Assembly (NCBI RefSeq): GCF_003628305.1
Contig: NZ_RBZM01000004.1
Coordinates: 62,001 to 126,000, forward strand
Reading direction: 5' to 3'
Length of the DNA: 64,000 nt
Source: Cohnella endophytica
GTDB taxonomy: Bacteria > Bacillota > Bacilli > Paenibacillales > Paenibacillaceae
Within the stretch, counting starts at the first letter, position 1; every line of letters starts with the position of its first letter. Of the stretch, positions 1 through 8,895 are shown in pieces. The notes below the pieces were generated by a model. It searched no databases. It saw nothing but the letters and a program-made list of their open reading frames with translations, and was not told where the DNA came from. A program made the position numbers and the translations under genes.

Positions 1-480
1 TTTGCGCGCGGTCGCGAATTCGCGGTTTCCGGCGGACAACTCGCTCGTGCATTTTAAGTAAGCGTCCAGTAAGTCGGCAGCTTTCAACAGCTTGTCGAGC
101 TCCGGATCGGCGGGTTTGCGCGCCAGCAGCGGACGGTAGCTCTCTTGCAATTCGGACGGAACGGCCGCAAGCAATCGCTCGGCAGCCAAATCTTCGATCT
201 CCCGGAAATTAGCCAGAATGCGAGGATTGTGATGCTTGACGGGCGTTGGAATATCCCCGGTAAACACTTCCGTCGCATCGTGGAATAGCGCATAAGTCAC
301 GACTTCGCCCGGATCAATGTCGCGTCGGAATATTTCCCGCGCAATACTGCCTAGAGAATGGGCGATAAGCGCTACATGGTAGGAGTGCTCGGCAACGTTC
401 TCCGGGGTCGAGCTTCGCATGAGGCTCCACCGTTCGATATTTTGCAATCGATATAAATACGCCAAAAAATGATTTGCCAT
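1..480 (-). CDS. yfbR: 5'-deoxynucleotidase YfbR-like, HD domain (3' end beyond window)
   Basis: Reading leftwards from the ATG at 480 gives 160 codons with no stop up to the window edge, so the C-terminus is missing. The protein matches the YfbR family of metal-dependent deoxyribonucleoside 5'-monophosphatases, cytosolic enzymes of dNMP turnover. It has the early R-W pair (R17, W18), H32 in the AEHS motif, the HD pair H67-D68 followed by TGDIPTPVK, and D136 in KAADLLDAYLKC, which together form the HD metal site. A good ribosome binding site (AAAGGAG) lies 8 bases before the ATG. It is transcribed divergently from the fumarase gene. The family assignment is strong; substrate preference is known only from the family. 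Confidence 0.9.
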   Translation of the reverse strand, partial: MANHFLAYLYRLQNIERWSLMRSSTPENVAEHSYHVALIAHSLGSIAREIFRRDIDPGEVVTYALFHDATEVFTGDIPTPVKHHNPRILANFREIEDLAAERLLAAVPSELQESYRPLLARKPADPELDKLLKAADLLDAYLKCTSELSAGNREFATARK

Positions 481-567
481 CAACTCGACTCCTTTTCTCC
501 CTCCGCATGTCTGTATGCTATTATATAATGTATAAGCATCATCGAACAGAGAGGGGAACCAGCACTC

Positions 568-2127
568 ATGGCTTCAATTTTCGAACAAAGCATGTATCAA
601 CTTATCGTGGAAACCTCCACTAACCTTCCGGCGGACGTTCGCCGTGCGATATCCGCGGCCCGGGAAGCGGAAGACCGCGCGACTCGCGCCGGCTTGTCCT
701 TGTCTACGATCGCCCAGAACATCGAGATGGCGGAATGTAACGTCTCTCCGATCTGCCAGGATACCGGTATGCCGACCTTCGTCGTGCATACTCCGGTTGG
801 CGCCAATCAGATCGTCATGAAGCAGGAAATCAAGAACGCGATCGCCAAGGCGACCAAGGACGGCAAGCTGCGCACGAACTCGGTAGATTCGTTGACCGGA
901 GCCAACACGGGGGACAACCTCGGACCGGGTACTCCCGTCATCCACTTCGAACAATGGGAACGCGACGAAGTAGACGTTCGTCTCATTCTTAAGGGCGGCG
1001 GCTGCGAAAATAAAAACATTCAATATAGCCTGCCTTGCGAAATCGAAGGACTCGGCAAAGCGGGTCGCGACCTCGACGGAATCCGCAAATGCGTGCTTCA
1101 CGCGGTCTATCAAGCGCAAGGCCAAGGCTGCAGCGCAGGCTTCATCGGCGTCGGAATCGGAGGCGACCGGACGACGGGTTACGAATTGGCGAAGCAGCAA
1201 TTGTTCCGTAAAGTGGAAGACGTTAACCCGATTCCGGAGCTGGCCAAGCTTGAAGAATATATTTTAGATAAAGCCAACCAATTGGGCATCGGAACGATGG
1301 GCTTCGGAGGCAACGTGACGTTGCTCGGCTGCAAAGTCGGCGTGAACAATCGCTTGCCGGCCAGCTTCTTCGTTTCGGTAGCTTACAACTGCTGGGCTTA
1401 CCGTCGCCAAGGGGTCGTGCTGGACGGCAATACCCACGAGATCAAGAGCTGGGTGTACGAAGGCGGATCCGCGGTATCGATGTCGGAAACGGCCGCAGTC
1501 TCGGAGACGGTTGCAGGCGACAATGAGGAATCCGCTCCCGAGAAGGCGCGCGAAGTCGTTCTGCAAATGCCGCTATCCGAAGAAGACGTGCGCGGCTTAA
1601 GAGTGGGCGACGTCGTCATCTTGAACGGCGAGATGCATACGGGACGGGATGCGTTGCACAAGCATTTGATGGACCATGACGCGCCGATCGACTTGAACGG
1701 AGGAGTCATCTATCATTGCGGACCGGTCATGCTGAAGGATGACGAGGGTTGGCACGTGAAGGCGGCAGGCCCGACGACGAGCATCCGCGAGGAGCCTTAC
1801 CAAGGCGACATCATGAAGAAATTCGGATTGCGCGCGGTCATCGGCAAAGGCGGCATGGGACCGAAAACGTTGGCGGCTCTGCAGGAGCACGGAGGCGTCT
1901 ATATGAACGCGGTCGGCGGCGCGGCGCAGTATTACGCGGAATGCATTAAGAACGTGAACGGCGTCGACTTCATGGAATTCGGCATACCGGAAGCGATGTG
2001 GCATCTGCAGGTCGAAGGTTTCGCCGCGATCGTAACGATGGACTCGCATGGCAATAGCCTGCACGCCGACGTAGACAAAGATTCCAAAGCGAAACTAGCC
2101 CAGTTCAAGGATCCCGTTTTCGCATAA
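568..2127 (+). CDS. fumA: Class I fumarate hydratase, iron-sulfur type, fused alpha and beta parts
   Basis: This 519-aa protein hydrates fumarate to L-malate in the TCA cycle. The N-terminal half (about 10-290) is the Fe-S alpha-type domain with SPICQDTG (C63), GCSAGFIGVGIGG (C188) and YNCWAYRR (C275), which are the expected ligands of an oxygen-sensitive [4Fe-4S] cluster. The C-terminal half (about 330-505) is the beta-type swivel domain with LNGEMHTGRDALHK and IGKGGMG. Bacillus uses the unrelated class II fumarase, so this gene marks a Paenibacillaceae-like lineage. A -10 sequence TATAAT at 524-529 and a GAGAGGGG ribosome binding site precede the ATG. It lies 30 bases ahead of phoR and could be cotranscribed with it. 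The symbol is given for class, not strict orthology. Confidence 0.93.
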   Translation: MASIFEQSMYQLIVETSTNLPADVRRAISAAREAEDRATRAGLSLSTIAQNIEMAECNVSPICQDTGMPTFVVHTPVGANQIVMKQEIKNAIAKATKDGKLRTNSVDSLTGANTGDNLGPGTPVIHFEQWERDEVDVRLILKGGGCENKNIQYSLPCEIEGLGKAGRDLDGIRKCVLHAVYQAQGQGCSAGFIGVGIGGDRTTGYELAKQQLFRKVEDVNPIPELAKLEEYILDKANQLGIGTMGFGGNVTLLGCKVGVNNRLPASFFVSVAYNCWAYRRQGVVLDGNTHEIKSWVYEGGSAVSMSETAAVSETVAGDNEESAPEKAREVVLQMPLSEEDVRGLRVGDVVILNGEMHTGRDALHKHLMDHDAPIDLNGGVIYHCGPVMLKDDEGWHVKAAGPTTSIREEPYQGDIMKKFGLRAVIGKGGMGPKTLAALQEHGGVYMNAVGGAAQYYAECIKNVNGVDFMEFGIPEAMWHLQVEGFAAIVTMDSHGNSLHADVDKDSKAKLAQFKDPVFA

Positions 2128-2157
2128 TCGCAACGTTTAAGGAGCCAGTATCCGTCC

Positions 2158-3957
2158 ATGACAAAATTTCGTTTGAAATTGACCGCATTGTTCGTCCTTC
2201 TAATCGGCTTCTCCGTATTGGCCGCGGGTTTGCTAATGGGCAACTCTTACCAGAAAAACCATCAGGATGCTCTTCGCGACCACATGATCCGCGAGCTGCA
2301 CGTGCTGAACGCGGCCGCGCCATGGCCGGAATCTAAGGATGAGGCGGAGCAGGGCGCGTATTTCCAGGAGCAAGCGAAGCGGTTTAAGGAAATCGCGGGA
2401 ATGCGCGTCACTTATATTCGTCTGGACGGAAAGGTGCTGGGCGATTCCGATCACGAGCCGGAGACGATGGACAACCATTTGACCCGCAAGGAAGTTCGGC
2501 AGGCGATGAACGAAGGCACCGGAAGCAGCGTTCGGCTGAGCGACACGTTAAAAGAAAGAATGATGTACGTGGCGATAACGGTCGGCGGAGCTAACGGCGG
2601 TCCGAAAGAAGGCATCATTCGTTTGTCGATGAGTCTAGGGGACATAGAACGAAGTTTGAATAACATGTGGCTGGCTTTGATCTTCGGCCTGTGCATGCTA
2701 TTCGTGGTCGCCGGAATCGTCAGCTATCGCGTAGCGCTTAGCGTGACTCGTCCGCTAGAGCGCATGACTTCTGCGGCGAAGCGGATGGCGAACATGGATT
2801 ACGCAATTCGCGTACCGGAAAGCGGCCGGGACGAGATGAGCGAGCTTGCGCGCGCGCTAAACGCGATGGCGGGCAGCTTGCAAGGTCAAGTGGATGAAAT
2901 TCGCCGTAACGGCGTTCGACTGCAGGATGTACTGGACAATATGACGAGCGGCGTCGTCATGGTCGCGCACGATGGCCGGATTACGCTATATAATCGTCAG
3001 GCAGAACTATTGCTCGGCGGATCGGTAAAGGAAAGAGTCGGCAGAAGCTTTTCGGAAATCCGTCAGCATTACGAATTGGTCGGTATAATCCGGGAAGGAC
3101 TGGAAAGTCACTCGCCGATTCACGAGGAATTAACGGTGTATTATCCGGAAGAGCGACTGCTTGAAATCCATCTCGTTCCGATGACGATGAGCGGAGAAGA
3201 AGAGTCGGGGCTGTTGCTAGTCCTGCAGGACGTGTCGGCGATCCGCCGGCTCGAGCGGATGCGGAGCGAGTTCGTAGCTAACGTTTCCCACGAGTTGAAG
3301 ACGCCGGTGGCTGCCGTCAAAGGCTTTGCCGAGACGCTGCTTGCCGGAGCGGTGAACGATCCCGAGACCGCGAGATCGTTCCTCACGATCATCCAAGACG
3401 AAAGCGACAGATTGAATCGCCTGATCGGCGATATTTTGGAGCTGTCGAAAATCGAGTCGCGCCGTTCGCCGTTGCAGTTCTCGCCGATCGACTTGCCGAT
3501 GTTCCTGGGCCGCATGAAGGAATTATTGTCCGCGGACGCCGCCAGGAAAAGCATTACCCTCGACGTTCAGTCCGAGGAAGGTCTTTTCTTGGAAGCGGAC
3601 GAGGATAGATTGGGGCAGATCGTCATGAATCTGTTGCAGAACGGCATAAACTATACGCCCGAAGGCGGCAAGGTGAAAGTTCTCGCCGAGATTGTCGTCG
3701 ATGAAGACACCGAGGAAGAGCTGGTACGGATTACGGTGTCCGATACCGGAATCGGCATTCCGAAAAAAGATATTCCGCGGATTTTCGAACGGTTTTACAG
3801 AGTGGACAAGGCCAGATCCCGCAGCTCGGGGGGCACGGGGTTAGGATTATCGATCGTCAAGCATCTAACCGAGCTCCATCATGGCACGATCCGGATCGAA
3901 AGCACGGTCGGGGTCGGCTCCCGATTTATTCTGGAATTGCCCCTGATTCAACCTTAA
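2158..3957 (+). CDS. phoR: Phosphate sensor histidine kinase PhoR
   Basis: A 599-aa membrane sensor kinase. Transmembrane segments lie at about 9-29 and 173-193 around an extracytoplasmic domain. They are followed by HAMP (about 195-247), a PAS domain (about 258-360), a HisKA box with VSHELKTP (phospho-acceptor H378), and a HATPase domain with NLLQNGINYTPEGG and the glycine-rich DTGIGIP and GTGLGL loops. This is the PhoR/ResE/WalK-type layout; the PhoR call rests on the neighbouring OmpR-type regulator and on position in the phoPR-polA backbone. Unlike Bacillus, the kinase gene precedes the regulator gene. An AAGGAG ribosome binding site sits somewhat far (about 13 bases) from the ATG. Confidence 0.85.
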   Translation: MTKFRLKLTALFVLLIGFSVLAAGLLMGNSYQKNHQDALRDHMIRELHVLNAAAPWPESKDEAEQGAYFQEQAKRFKEIAGMRVTYIRLDGKVLGDSDHEPETMDNHLTRKEVRQAMNEGTGSSVRLSDTLKERMMYVAITVGGANGGPKEGIIRLSMSLGDIERSLNNMWLALIFGLCMLFVVAGIVSYRVALSVTRPLERMTSAAKRMANMDYAIRVPESGRDEMSELARALNAMAGSLQGQVDEIRRNGVRLQDVLDNMTSGVVMVAHDGRITLYNRQAELLLGGSVKERVGRSFSEIRQHYELVGIIREGLESHSPIHEELTVYYPEERLLEIHLVPMTMSGEEESGLLLVLQDVSAIRRLERMRSEFVANVSHELKTPVAAVKGFAETLLAGAVNDPETARSFLTIIQDESDRLNRLIGDILELSKIESRRSPLQFSPIDLPMFLGRMKELLSADAARKSITLDVQSEEGLFLEADEDRLGQIVMNLLQNGINYTPEGGKVKVLAEIVVDEDTEEELVRITVSDTGIGIPKKDIPRIFERFYRVDKARSRSSGGTGLGLSIVKHLTELHHGTIRIESTVGVGSRFILELPLIQP

Positions 3958-3977
3958 TAGGACGGTTATACGCCTAT

Positions 3978-4026
3978 TTTACGCTGAGATAACATTTGCA
4001 TGATGTCGCCTTTACATTGGTATGAT
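3978..4026 (+). promoter_or_regulatory. Candidate PhoP-box promoter of phoP
   Basis: Four 6-bp units start exactly 11 bp apart: TTTACG (3978), ATAACA (3989), ATGATG (4000) and TTTACA (4011). A -10-like TATGAT follows at 4021, with TAAAAC at 4026 as the alternative that fits the 9-bp spacing seen at the other sites. Bacillus PhoP binds TTAACA-like hexamers separated by 5 bp, so this suggests autoregulation of phoP from a promoter inside the phoR-phoP gap. Confidence 0.6.
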
Positions 4027-4081
4027 AAAACTAACAAGAAGAGCCAAATTGGCAGGACTTTCTGCTGGACCGGAGGGGCGC

Positions 4082-4810
4082 ATGTCGGACAAAGTATTGA
4101 TTATCGAAGACGAACCGACACTTGCACGTTTGGTAACCTATAATCTTTCTCAAGAGGGTTACGAAACGGAAGTCGTAGGGAATGGCGCGGAAGGACTTCA
4201 TAAGGCGATCCATGAGCAATATGCCATTATTTTTCTAGATTTGATGTTACCCGGAATGAATGGGTTCGAGGTGCTCCAGAAGCTGCGCCAGAACGGCGTC
4301 AAGACGCCGGTCATCATCCTTACCGCGAGGAACGCGGAGGAAGAAGTGGTGCAAGGACTTAAGCTTGGCGCCGACGACTACATTACGAAGCCGTTCGGAG
4401 TCGCCGAGCTGCTTGCGCGTACTTCCGCGGTGCTGCGGCGCTCTCGCAACGAAGAGAGCAAGCCATCCGTTGCGAGCGGAGGGGACAAGGTCATCTCGAT
4501 CGGGGACCTGCAAATATTCCCGGACAAATACGAGGTATTCTCGAACGGTCAGTGGATCACGTTGCGACCGAAGGAGTTCGAGGTTCTGCTGTATTTGGCG
4601 GAAAGACCGGGCATCGTCATTACGCGCGACGATCTCATGAACGTCGTATGGGGATTCGATTATATCGGCGGGCAGCGTACGGTAGACGTGCACGTGAGCT
4701 CGCTGCGCAAGAAGCTGGAGCTTAACCAACAGAGCGTACAGATCGACTCGATCCGCGGAGTTGGTTATAAGCTATTTATCAACCGCAAAACAACCTCGTC
4801 AAGCCGTTAG
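4082..4810 (+). CDS. phoP: Phosphate response regulator PhoP (OmpR family)
   Basis: This 242-aa response regulator has a receiver domain (about 1-120; acidic pocket E9-D10, phospho-acceptor D53 in FLDLMLPG, K in ITKPFG) and an OmpR-type winged-helix domain (about 140-235; RPKEFEVLLYLA and RTVDVHVSSLRKKL). The ATG at 4082 is chosen because GGAGGGG lies just upstream; an in-frame ATG at 4022 has no such site and overlaps the putative promoter. The 124-base gap to phoR carries phased PhoP-like boxes. The last codons form the left arm of a terminator hairpin. It should act on the Pho boxes described downstream in this window. Confidence 0.92.
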   Translation: MSDKVLIIEDEPTLARLVTYNLSQEGYETEVVGNGAEGLHKAIHEQYAIIFLDLMLPGMNGFEVLQKLRQNGVKTPVIILTARNAEEEVVQGLKLGADDYITKPFGVAELLARTSAVLRRSRNEESKPSVASGGDKVISIGDLQIFPDKYEVFSNGQWITLRPKEFEVLLYLAERPGIVITRDDLMNVVWGFDYIGGQRTVDVHVSSLRKKLELNQQSVQIDSIRGVGYKLFINRKTTSSSR

Positions 4811-4835
4811 GCTCGGGCGAGGTTGTTTTGCGGTT
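4781..4835 (+). terminator. Rho-independent terminator of phoP
   Basis: An 18-bp perfect inverted repeat (4781-4798 with 4818-4835) begins inside the phoP coding end. Both arms carry AAAA/TTTT tracts, so it may work in both directions. Confidence 0.8.
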
Positions 4836-4869
4836 ACGGGTGGAGGGGAGTTGGGCGTGATGGTTCGCC

Positions 4870-5740
4870 GCCCTCAATGTCGCAGAATGCAGCAATGAGA
4901 GCTCAAACCAATCAACCTCCGCCCTCATTGTCGCAGAATTCAGCAATGAGAGCTCAAACCAACTAACCTCCGCCCTCATTGTCGCAAAATGCAGCAATGA
5001 GAGCTCAAACCAACTAACCTCCGCCCTCATTGTCGCAAAATGCAGCAATGAGAGTTCAAACCAACCAACCTCCGCCCTTATTGTTGCAGAATGCAGCATT
5101 GAGAGCTCAAACCAACCAACCTCCGCTCTCATTGTCACAAAATGCAGCAATGAGAGCTCAAACCAACCAACCTCCGCCCTCATTGTCGCAGAATGCAGCA
5201 ATGAGAGCTCAAACCAACCAGCCCTCCTGCTCATTGTCGCAAAATGCACCAATGAGAGTTCAAACCAACCAACCTCAACCCTCATTGTCGCAAAATACAG
5301 CAATGAGAGCTCAAACCACCCAACCTCCGCCCTCATTGTCGCAGAATGCAGCAATGAGAGCTCAAACCACCCAACCTCCGCCCTCATTGTCGCAAATTGC
5401 ACCAATGAGAGCTCAAATCAACCAACCTCCGCTCTCATTGTCGCAGAATGCAGCAATGAGAGCTCAAACCAATCAACCTCCGCCCTCATTGTCGCAGAAT
5501 TCAGCAATGAGAGCTCAAACCAACTAACCTCCGCCCTCATTGTCGCAAAATGCAGCAATGAGAGCTCAAACCAACTAACCTCCGCCCTCATTGTCGCAAA
5601 ATGCAGCAATGAGAGTTCAAACCAACCAACCTCCGCCCTCATTGTTGCAGAATGCAGCAATGAGAGCTCAATCCAACCAACTTCCGCCCTCAATGTCGTA
5701 GAATGCAGCAATGAGAGCTCAAACCAACCATCCTCCGCCC
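4870..5740. repeat. 17-copy, 51-bp tandem repeat with internal inverted repeats
   Basis: Seventeen units of exactly 51 bp; the core AATGAGAG recurs at 4894, 4945 and so on to 5709. Each unit carries CTCATTG-N13-CAATGAG with an inner GCA/TGC pairing, so each can form a short hairpin. Because 51 is a multiple of 3, long open frames appear on both strands, but no ribosome binding site or start signal supports translation. Units 1-5 recur almost unchanged as units 12-16, a 561-bp shift, which shows segmental amplification. The array ends about 10 bases before the stop of the neighbouring nuclease gene on the minus strand. Confidence 0.95.
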
Positions 5741-5750
5741 CTTTGTCGGT

Positions 5751-6449
5751 TCAATTCAGCAAATGGGGTAGCCTAGCTTTGTTGATGGTATAACCGCACA
5801 CTCGTTTAACATCCGACCGGGTTGCGAACAGCAACTGCTTCTTCACGAGAGCTCGCAAGTGGCGCACGGCCGTGCTGCGGTGCAAGTGAAGTTTCTCGGC
5901 AACGTGCTTGGGAGTCAGGTTTGTCGATAGGGAAGCCGCGATTCGCATGATGGACATCTCGGTCGGAGACAAAGGCACAGCTTGATTTTGCACGGATGCC
6001 CCGATTTTCCCGAAGAGCTGCTGAATCAATTGTTGTCCGAGACGAGGGCGTTCGATGATGTCGTCGTAGGCGAATCGAAGGACGATCCAACCGTCTACTA
6101 CGAGATGGTTTTGTCGAATTAAATGATCGGCGAACTGCTTTCGGTCAATGTCGCGCCAGTGCGGGCCGTATCCATCGACTTCGAAACAGATTTTGTATCC
6201 TTCCGCGATATATGCGAAGTCCAAATAGCGCGATCCGTCTTTGAAATCCTTCACCTCGAACTCCGCATGGAGGTTGTCGAAGCGACCTATTGCCGGCCAC
6301 CAAACTTGTTGAATGAACATTTTCTCTGCATGGTTGTTAGCGTTGAGCAATCTTCTTTTCCTTTCTCCGGTGCTCGTTACGATCATCTTCGATAGCCAAT
6401 CTTCGTAAGCGCGCTTCAGTTCCGCTGTAAACAGTTGCCCTTTTACCAT
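5751..6449 (-). CDS. VSR/DUF559-like endonuclease with C-terminal winged HTH
   Basis: A 232-aa protein in two parts. Residues about 35-145 fit the VSR/DUF559 nuclease fold: NHAEKMF, then YLDFAY, then FEVDGYGPHWRD and a GWIVLRFAYDDI strand, offering the E, D and E-x-D residues expected of a PD-(D/E)xK site. Residues about 155-225 form a winged helix (LTPKHVAEKLHLHRSTAVRHL). The ATG at 6449 follows AAGGTGG; an upstream GTG overlaps that site. This is the intact member of a family with damaged copies at 36108-36791 and 51063-51776 and a fragment at 59264-59385. A structured leader precedes it and the 51-bp array follows it. The nuclease fold is inferred from motifs; cellular role and target are unknown. 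Confidence 0.8.
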   Translation of the reverse strand: MVKGQLFTAELKRAYEDWLSKMIVTSTGERKRRLLNANNHAEKMFIQQVWWPAIGRFDNLHAEFEVKDFKDGSRYLDFAYIAEGYKICFEVDGYGPHWRDIDRKQFADHLIRQNHLVVDGWIVLRFAYDDIIERPRLGQQLIQQLFGKIGASVQNQAVPLSPTEMSIMRIAASLSTNLTPKHVAEKLHLHRSTAVRHLRALVKKQLLFATRSDVKRVCGYTINKARLPHLLN

Positions 6450-6482
6450 TAGCGATTCCACCTTTTCGCATCGTTATTTATT

Positions 6483-6536
6483 AAATAAAAAACCGCCCGA
6501 TCCGGTTATCTCCGGAAAAGGCGGCGCGTGCTTCGC
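6483..6536 (-). promoter_or_regulatory. GAAGCAC leader hairpin upstream of the nuclease gene
   Basis: On the minus strand: GCGAAGCAC (GAAGCAC at 6534-6528), then arm CCGCC (6524-6520 as read), an inner CCGG/CCGG hairpin, arm GGCGG, and six T. It could simply terminate the araC-type gene. However, the same motif plus nested hairpin plus T-run precedes the other two nuclease genes (36029-36082 and 51803-51861), which have no gene ahead of them in that orientation. Confidence 0.6.
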
Positions 6537-6562
6537 ATCCGTATTGCCTTTATCGATCTAGC

Positions 6563-7432
6563 TTAGCTTCGTCCCCAAGCGAGCATCTTGCGTTGGAACT
6601 CTTTCGGGGAACAGCCGTTGAAGCGTTTGAACATTTTGTAGAAGTGGGCCATGTTCGCCATGCCGATCTGGTCGCCGACCTCGCTGACGCTCATGTCGCG
6701 GGTAAGCAGAAGCTGCTCGGCTCGTTTGATTTTTCGGAAGTTGACGTATTCCGTGAAGCTGAGACTCATCGTTTTCTTGAAAAATTTGACGAAATAATAA
6801 TAGCTCATATTGGCGAGGCGGCAAGCGTCCTCCACCGAGATTCGATCGTCGATGCGGGATTCTACGAAATCGAGCACCGGCTTCAGTCGAATACGTTCCA
6901 CCCGGTCTTGGTCGGCGAGCAATCCGCGGGTGTCGTTGCGAATCAAGATGAGCAGAAGTTTCTTGATCAACATGTTAACCGCTAGCTCGTAACCGCTTTC
7001 TTTGCACAAAGCTTCTTGGTGGATTTGACGGATACAATCGGCCATTTCATTGCGTGCGACGGCATTCTCGCGAAAAATATAATTCATGGCGCTCAATGGC
7101 ACCTTGGTTTCATTAAAATATTGCAAATAGGGGATCGTGCTCTGATCGAAATAAGTGTTCAGATCGAACTGAAGCACGATATAATCGAGCGTTCCGCCGA
7201 GATTCCTATCGCGATGAAGCTGAGAGTTGCCCAATATGACGACGTCTCCAGTCTTCATATCAAACGTTTCGTCGCTAAGATCGACGCAGAAACTCCCTTG
7301 CTGGACGAGCATGAGCTCGCACTCGGGATGATAATGCCAAGTCACGGAACCGGAATCATTGCGCGTTGTCTGCCAGATTTTCAGAGACAGCAACGGGTTC
7401 TCGTATTCGATCGTTTCTCTGATGGCTTGCAC
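6563..7432 (-). CDS. AraC-family transcriptional regulator
   Basis: A 289-aa regulator with an N-terminal cupin-type sensing domain (about 20-140; HYHPECELMLVQQG and TGDVVILGNSQLH) and a C-terminal pair of AraC helix-turn-helix motifs (about 185-285; ISVEDACRLANMSYYYFVKFF and MSVSEVGDQIGMANMAHFYKMF). The GTG at 7432 is chosen because AAAGG lies about 8 bases ahead; a longer frame to 7564 would run over the start of the divergent oxidoreductase gene. The divergent layout suggests it controls the sugar cluster at 7558-11018, probably in response to a sugar-like ligand. Ligand unknown. Confidence 0.88.
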   Translation of the reverse strand: MQAIRETIEYENPLLSLKIWQTTRNDSGSVTWHYHPECELMLVQQGSFCVDLSDETFDMKTGDVVILGNSQLHRDRNLGGTLDYIVLQFDLNTYFDQSTIPYLQYFNETKVPLSAMNYIFRENAVARNEMADCIRQIHQEALCKESGYELAVNMLIKKLLLILIRNDTRGLLADQDRVERIRLKPVLDFVESRIDDRISVEDACRLANMSYYYFVKFFKKTMSLSFTEYVNFRKIKRAEQLLLTRDMSVSEVGDQIGMANMAHFYKMFKRFNGCSPKEFQRKMLAWGRS

Positions 7433-7557
7433 GGGGTCAGCCCTTTCTATGACAAAATCACATAAAATACTCGCACCTGAGCGGATGGGAATTCTACCAA
7501 AGTATGATAAACTAATTGTAATTTGAATCCTGCAAAGTATCAAGGAGGACAAGCGTT

Positions 7558-8631
7558 TTGACAAAAGTTAACGTAGGGATGATCGGATGCGGCGGCATCG
7601 CGATGGGGAAACATCTTCCATCGCTCGCCAAAATCCCGGAAGCGCAAGTGGTTGCCTTCTTCGACGTGGCTCCGGATCGGGCCCATGAAGCGAAGAACAA
7701 ATTCGGTACGCACGATGCCAGGGTTTACCATGATGTATACGAGTTGTTAAGAGATAACGACGTACATGTCGTGCACGTCTGTACGCCGAACGACACGCAC
7801 GCGGAAATCTCGATTGCGGCTTTGGAACACGGGAAACACGTTCTATGCGAGAAGCCGATGGCTAGAACGGCAGCCGATGCGCGACGGATGCTAGAGACGT
7901 CCGAACGGACAGGCAAGAAGCTGAGCATCGCGTACCAGAACCGTTACCGCGCGGATAGCCGTTGGTTGCATCAAGCTTGCCGCGATGGCAAGCTCGGCGA
8001 GATTTACGTGGCTAAAGCCCATGCGGTGCGCCGCAGAGCGGTTCCGACTTGGGGCGTGTTCCTTGATCAGGAGAAGCAGGGCGGAGGTCCGCTTATCGAT
8101 ATCGGTACCCATGCGTTAGACTTGGCACTCTGGATGATGGATAACTACGAGCCGAAAACCGTGCTCGGAACGACCTACCGCAAGCTTGCCGAGCAAGGAA
8201 GCCAAGCGAATCTGTGGGGACCTTGGGAACCTTCCAAGTTCACGGTCGAAGATTCCGCGTTCGCGATGATCACGATGAAAAACGGGGCAACGGTATGGCT
8301 GGAGTCCAGTTGGGCGCTGAATACGCTAGATGTGGACGAAGCGAAAGTAACCTTGAGCGGAACAAATGCCGGCGCGGATATGAAGAAGGGCTTGCGCATC
8401 AACGGCGAAGAACACGGCCGCTTGTATACGCAGGAAATCCAGATGTCCGGAGATTTCGGAGGTAATCCGCTGCCAGATGACGCGGCGGAGCAAGAAGCGC
8501 GGGCTTGGATCGACTCGATCCTACACGATCGCGAGCCGGTCGTTACGGCGAAGCAAGCATTGGTCGTTCAAGAAATTTTGGAAGCCGTATACGAGTCGGC
8601 GAACAAAGGACAAGCGATTAGCTTCGGATAA
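7558..8631 (+). CDS. Gfo/Idh/MocA-family NAD(P)-dependent oxidoreductase
   Basis: A 357-aa oxidoreductase of sugars, inositols or related polyols. It has an N-terminal Rossmann domain (about 1-125) with IGCGGIAMGKHLP, the family EKPMA lysine motif, and a C-terminal alpha/beta domain with GGGPLIDIGTHALDLALW. The start is TTG at 7558, set by a strong AAGGAGGA 9 bases earlier. It is first in a cluster with a TIM-barrel isomerase-like gene and a second oxidoreductase, divergent from the AraC regulator. Substrate cannot be told from sequence; inositol, glucoside or amino-sugar derivatives are all known in the family. Confidence 0.9.
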   Translation: MTKVNVGMIGCGGIAMGKHLPSLAKIPEAQVVAFFDVAPDRAHEAKNKFGTHDARVYHDVYELLRDNDVHVVHVCTPNDTHAEISIAALEHGKHVLCEKPMARTAADARRMLETSERTGKKLSIAYQNRYRADSRWLHQACRDGKLGEIYVAKAHAVRRRAVPTWGVFLDQEKQGGGPLIDIGTHALDLALWMMDNYEPKTVLGTTYRKLAEQGSQANLWGPWEPSKFTVEDSAFAMITMKNGATVWLESSWALNTLDVDEAKVTLSGTNAGADMKKGLRINGEEHGRLYTQEIQMSGDFGGNPLPDDAAEQEARAWIDSILHDREPVVTAKQALVVQEILEAVYESANKGQAISFG

Positions 8632-8740
8632 GGCGACGGAGTCGACTCCAAATCATCATACAAAAAGAACTAAATAGGTAAGTGTTTTCGGCGAGGAACT
8701 CAAGTAGACTTGAAACATTCCCGGAATACAGTGGAGTAGA

Positions 8741-8764
8741 CGAGTCTCCTTGGCAGGAGACTCG
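8741..8764 (+). other. Intercistronic hairpin
   Basis: A perfect 9-bp stem (8741-8749 with 8756-8764) and a 6-base loop lie in the 264-base gap between the oxidoreductase and the TIM-barrel gene. The T-run comes only about 10 bases later, so it may attenuate or protect mRNA rather than fully terminate. Confidence 0.5.
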
Positions 8765-8895
8765 GTCGCCTCTTTTGATTTTAGGGTGGAAAGGTGCATG
8801 CGGTTTCATGTAAACTAGTTGTGGGACAACGATGAACGCGCGTACATCTGCAGCACTAACTTTTGATAACAATTAGAAAGGTTTGGTGGGGAACA

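Noticed and set aside
574..1200. 208-codon frame opposite the fumarase gene
   Set aside because: It lies wholly inside a well-supported gene, with composition typical of an antisense shadow.
4022..4081. N-terminal extension of PhoP from ATG 4022
   Set aside because: It would overlap the -10 and boxes, has no ribosome binding site, and the receiver domain begins at the ATG 4082.
4779..5711. Repeat proteins encoded on either strand of the 51-bp array
   Set aside because: The frames stay open only because 51 is a multiple of three; no ribosome binding site or plausible start, and both strands are equally open.
4870..5740. CRISPR array
   Set aside because: The whole 51-bp unit is conserved, there are no variable spacers, and no cas genes are in the window. 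It is a tandem repeat.
8775..8800. T-box leader (GGGTGGAAAGG resembles AGGGTGGNACCGCG)
   Set aside because: The match stops after seven bases, there is no specifier stem, and the downstream gene is not amino-acid related.
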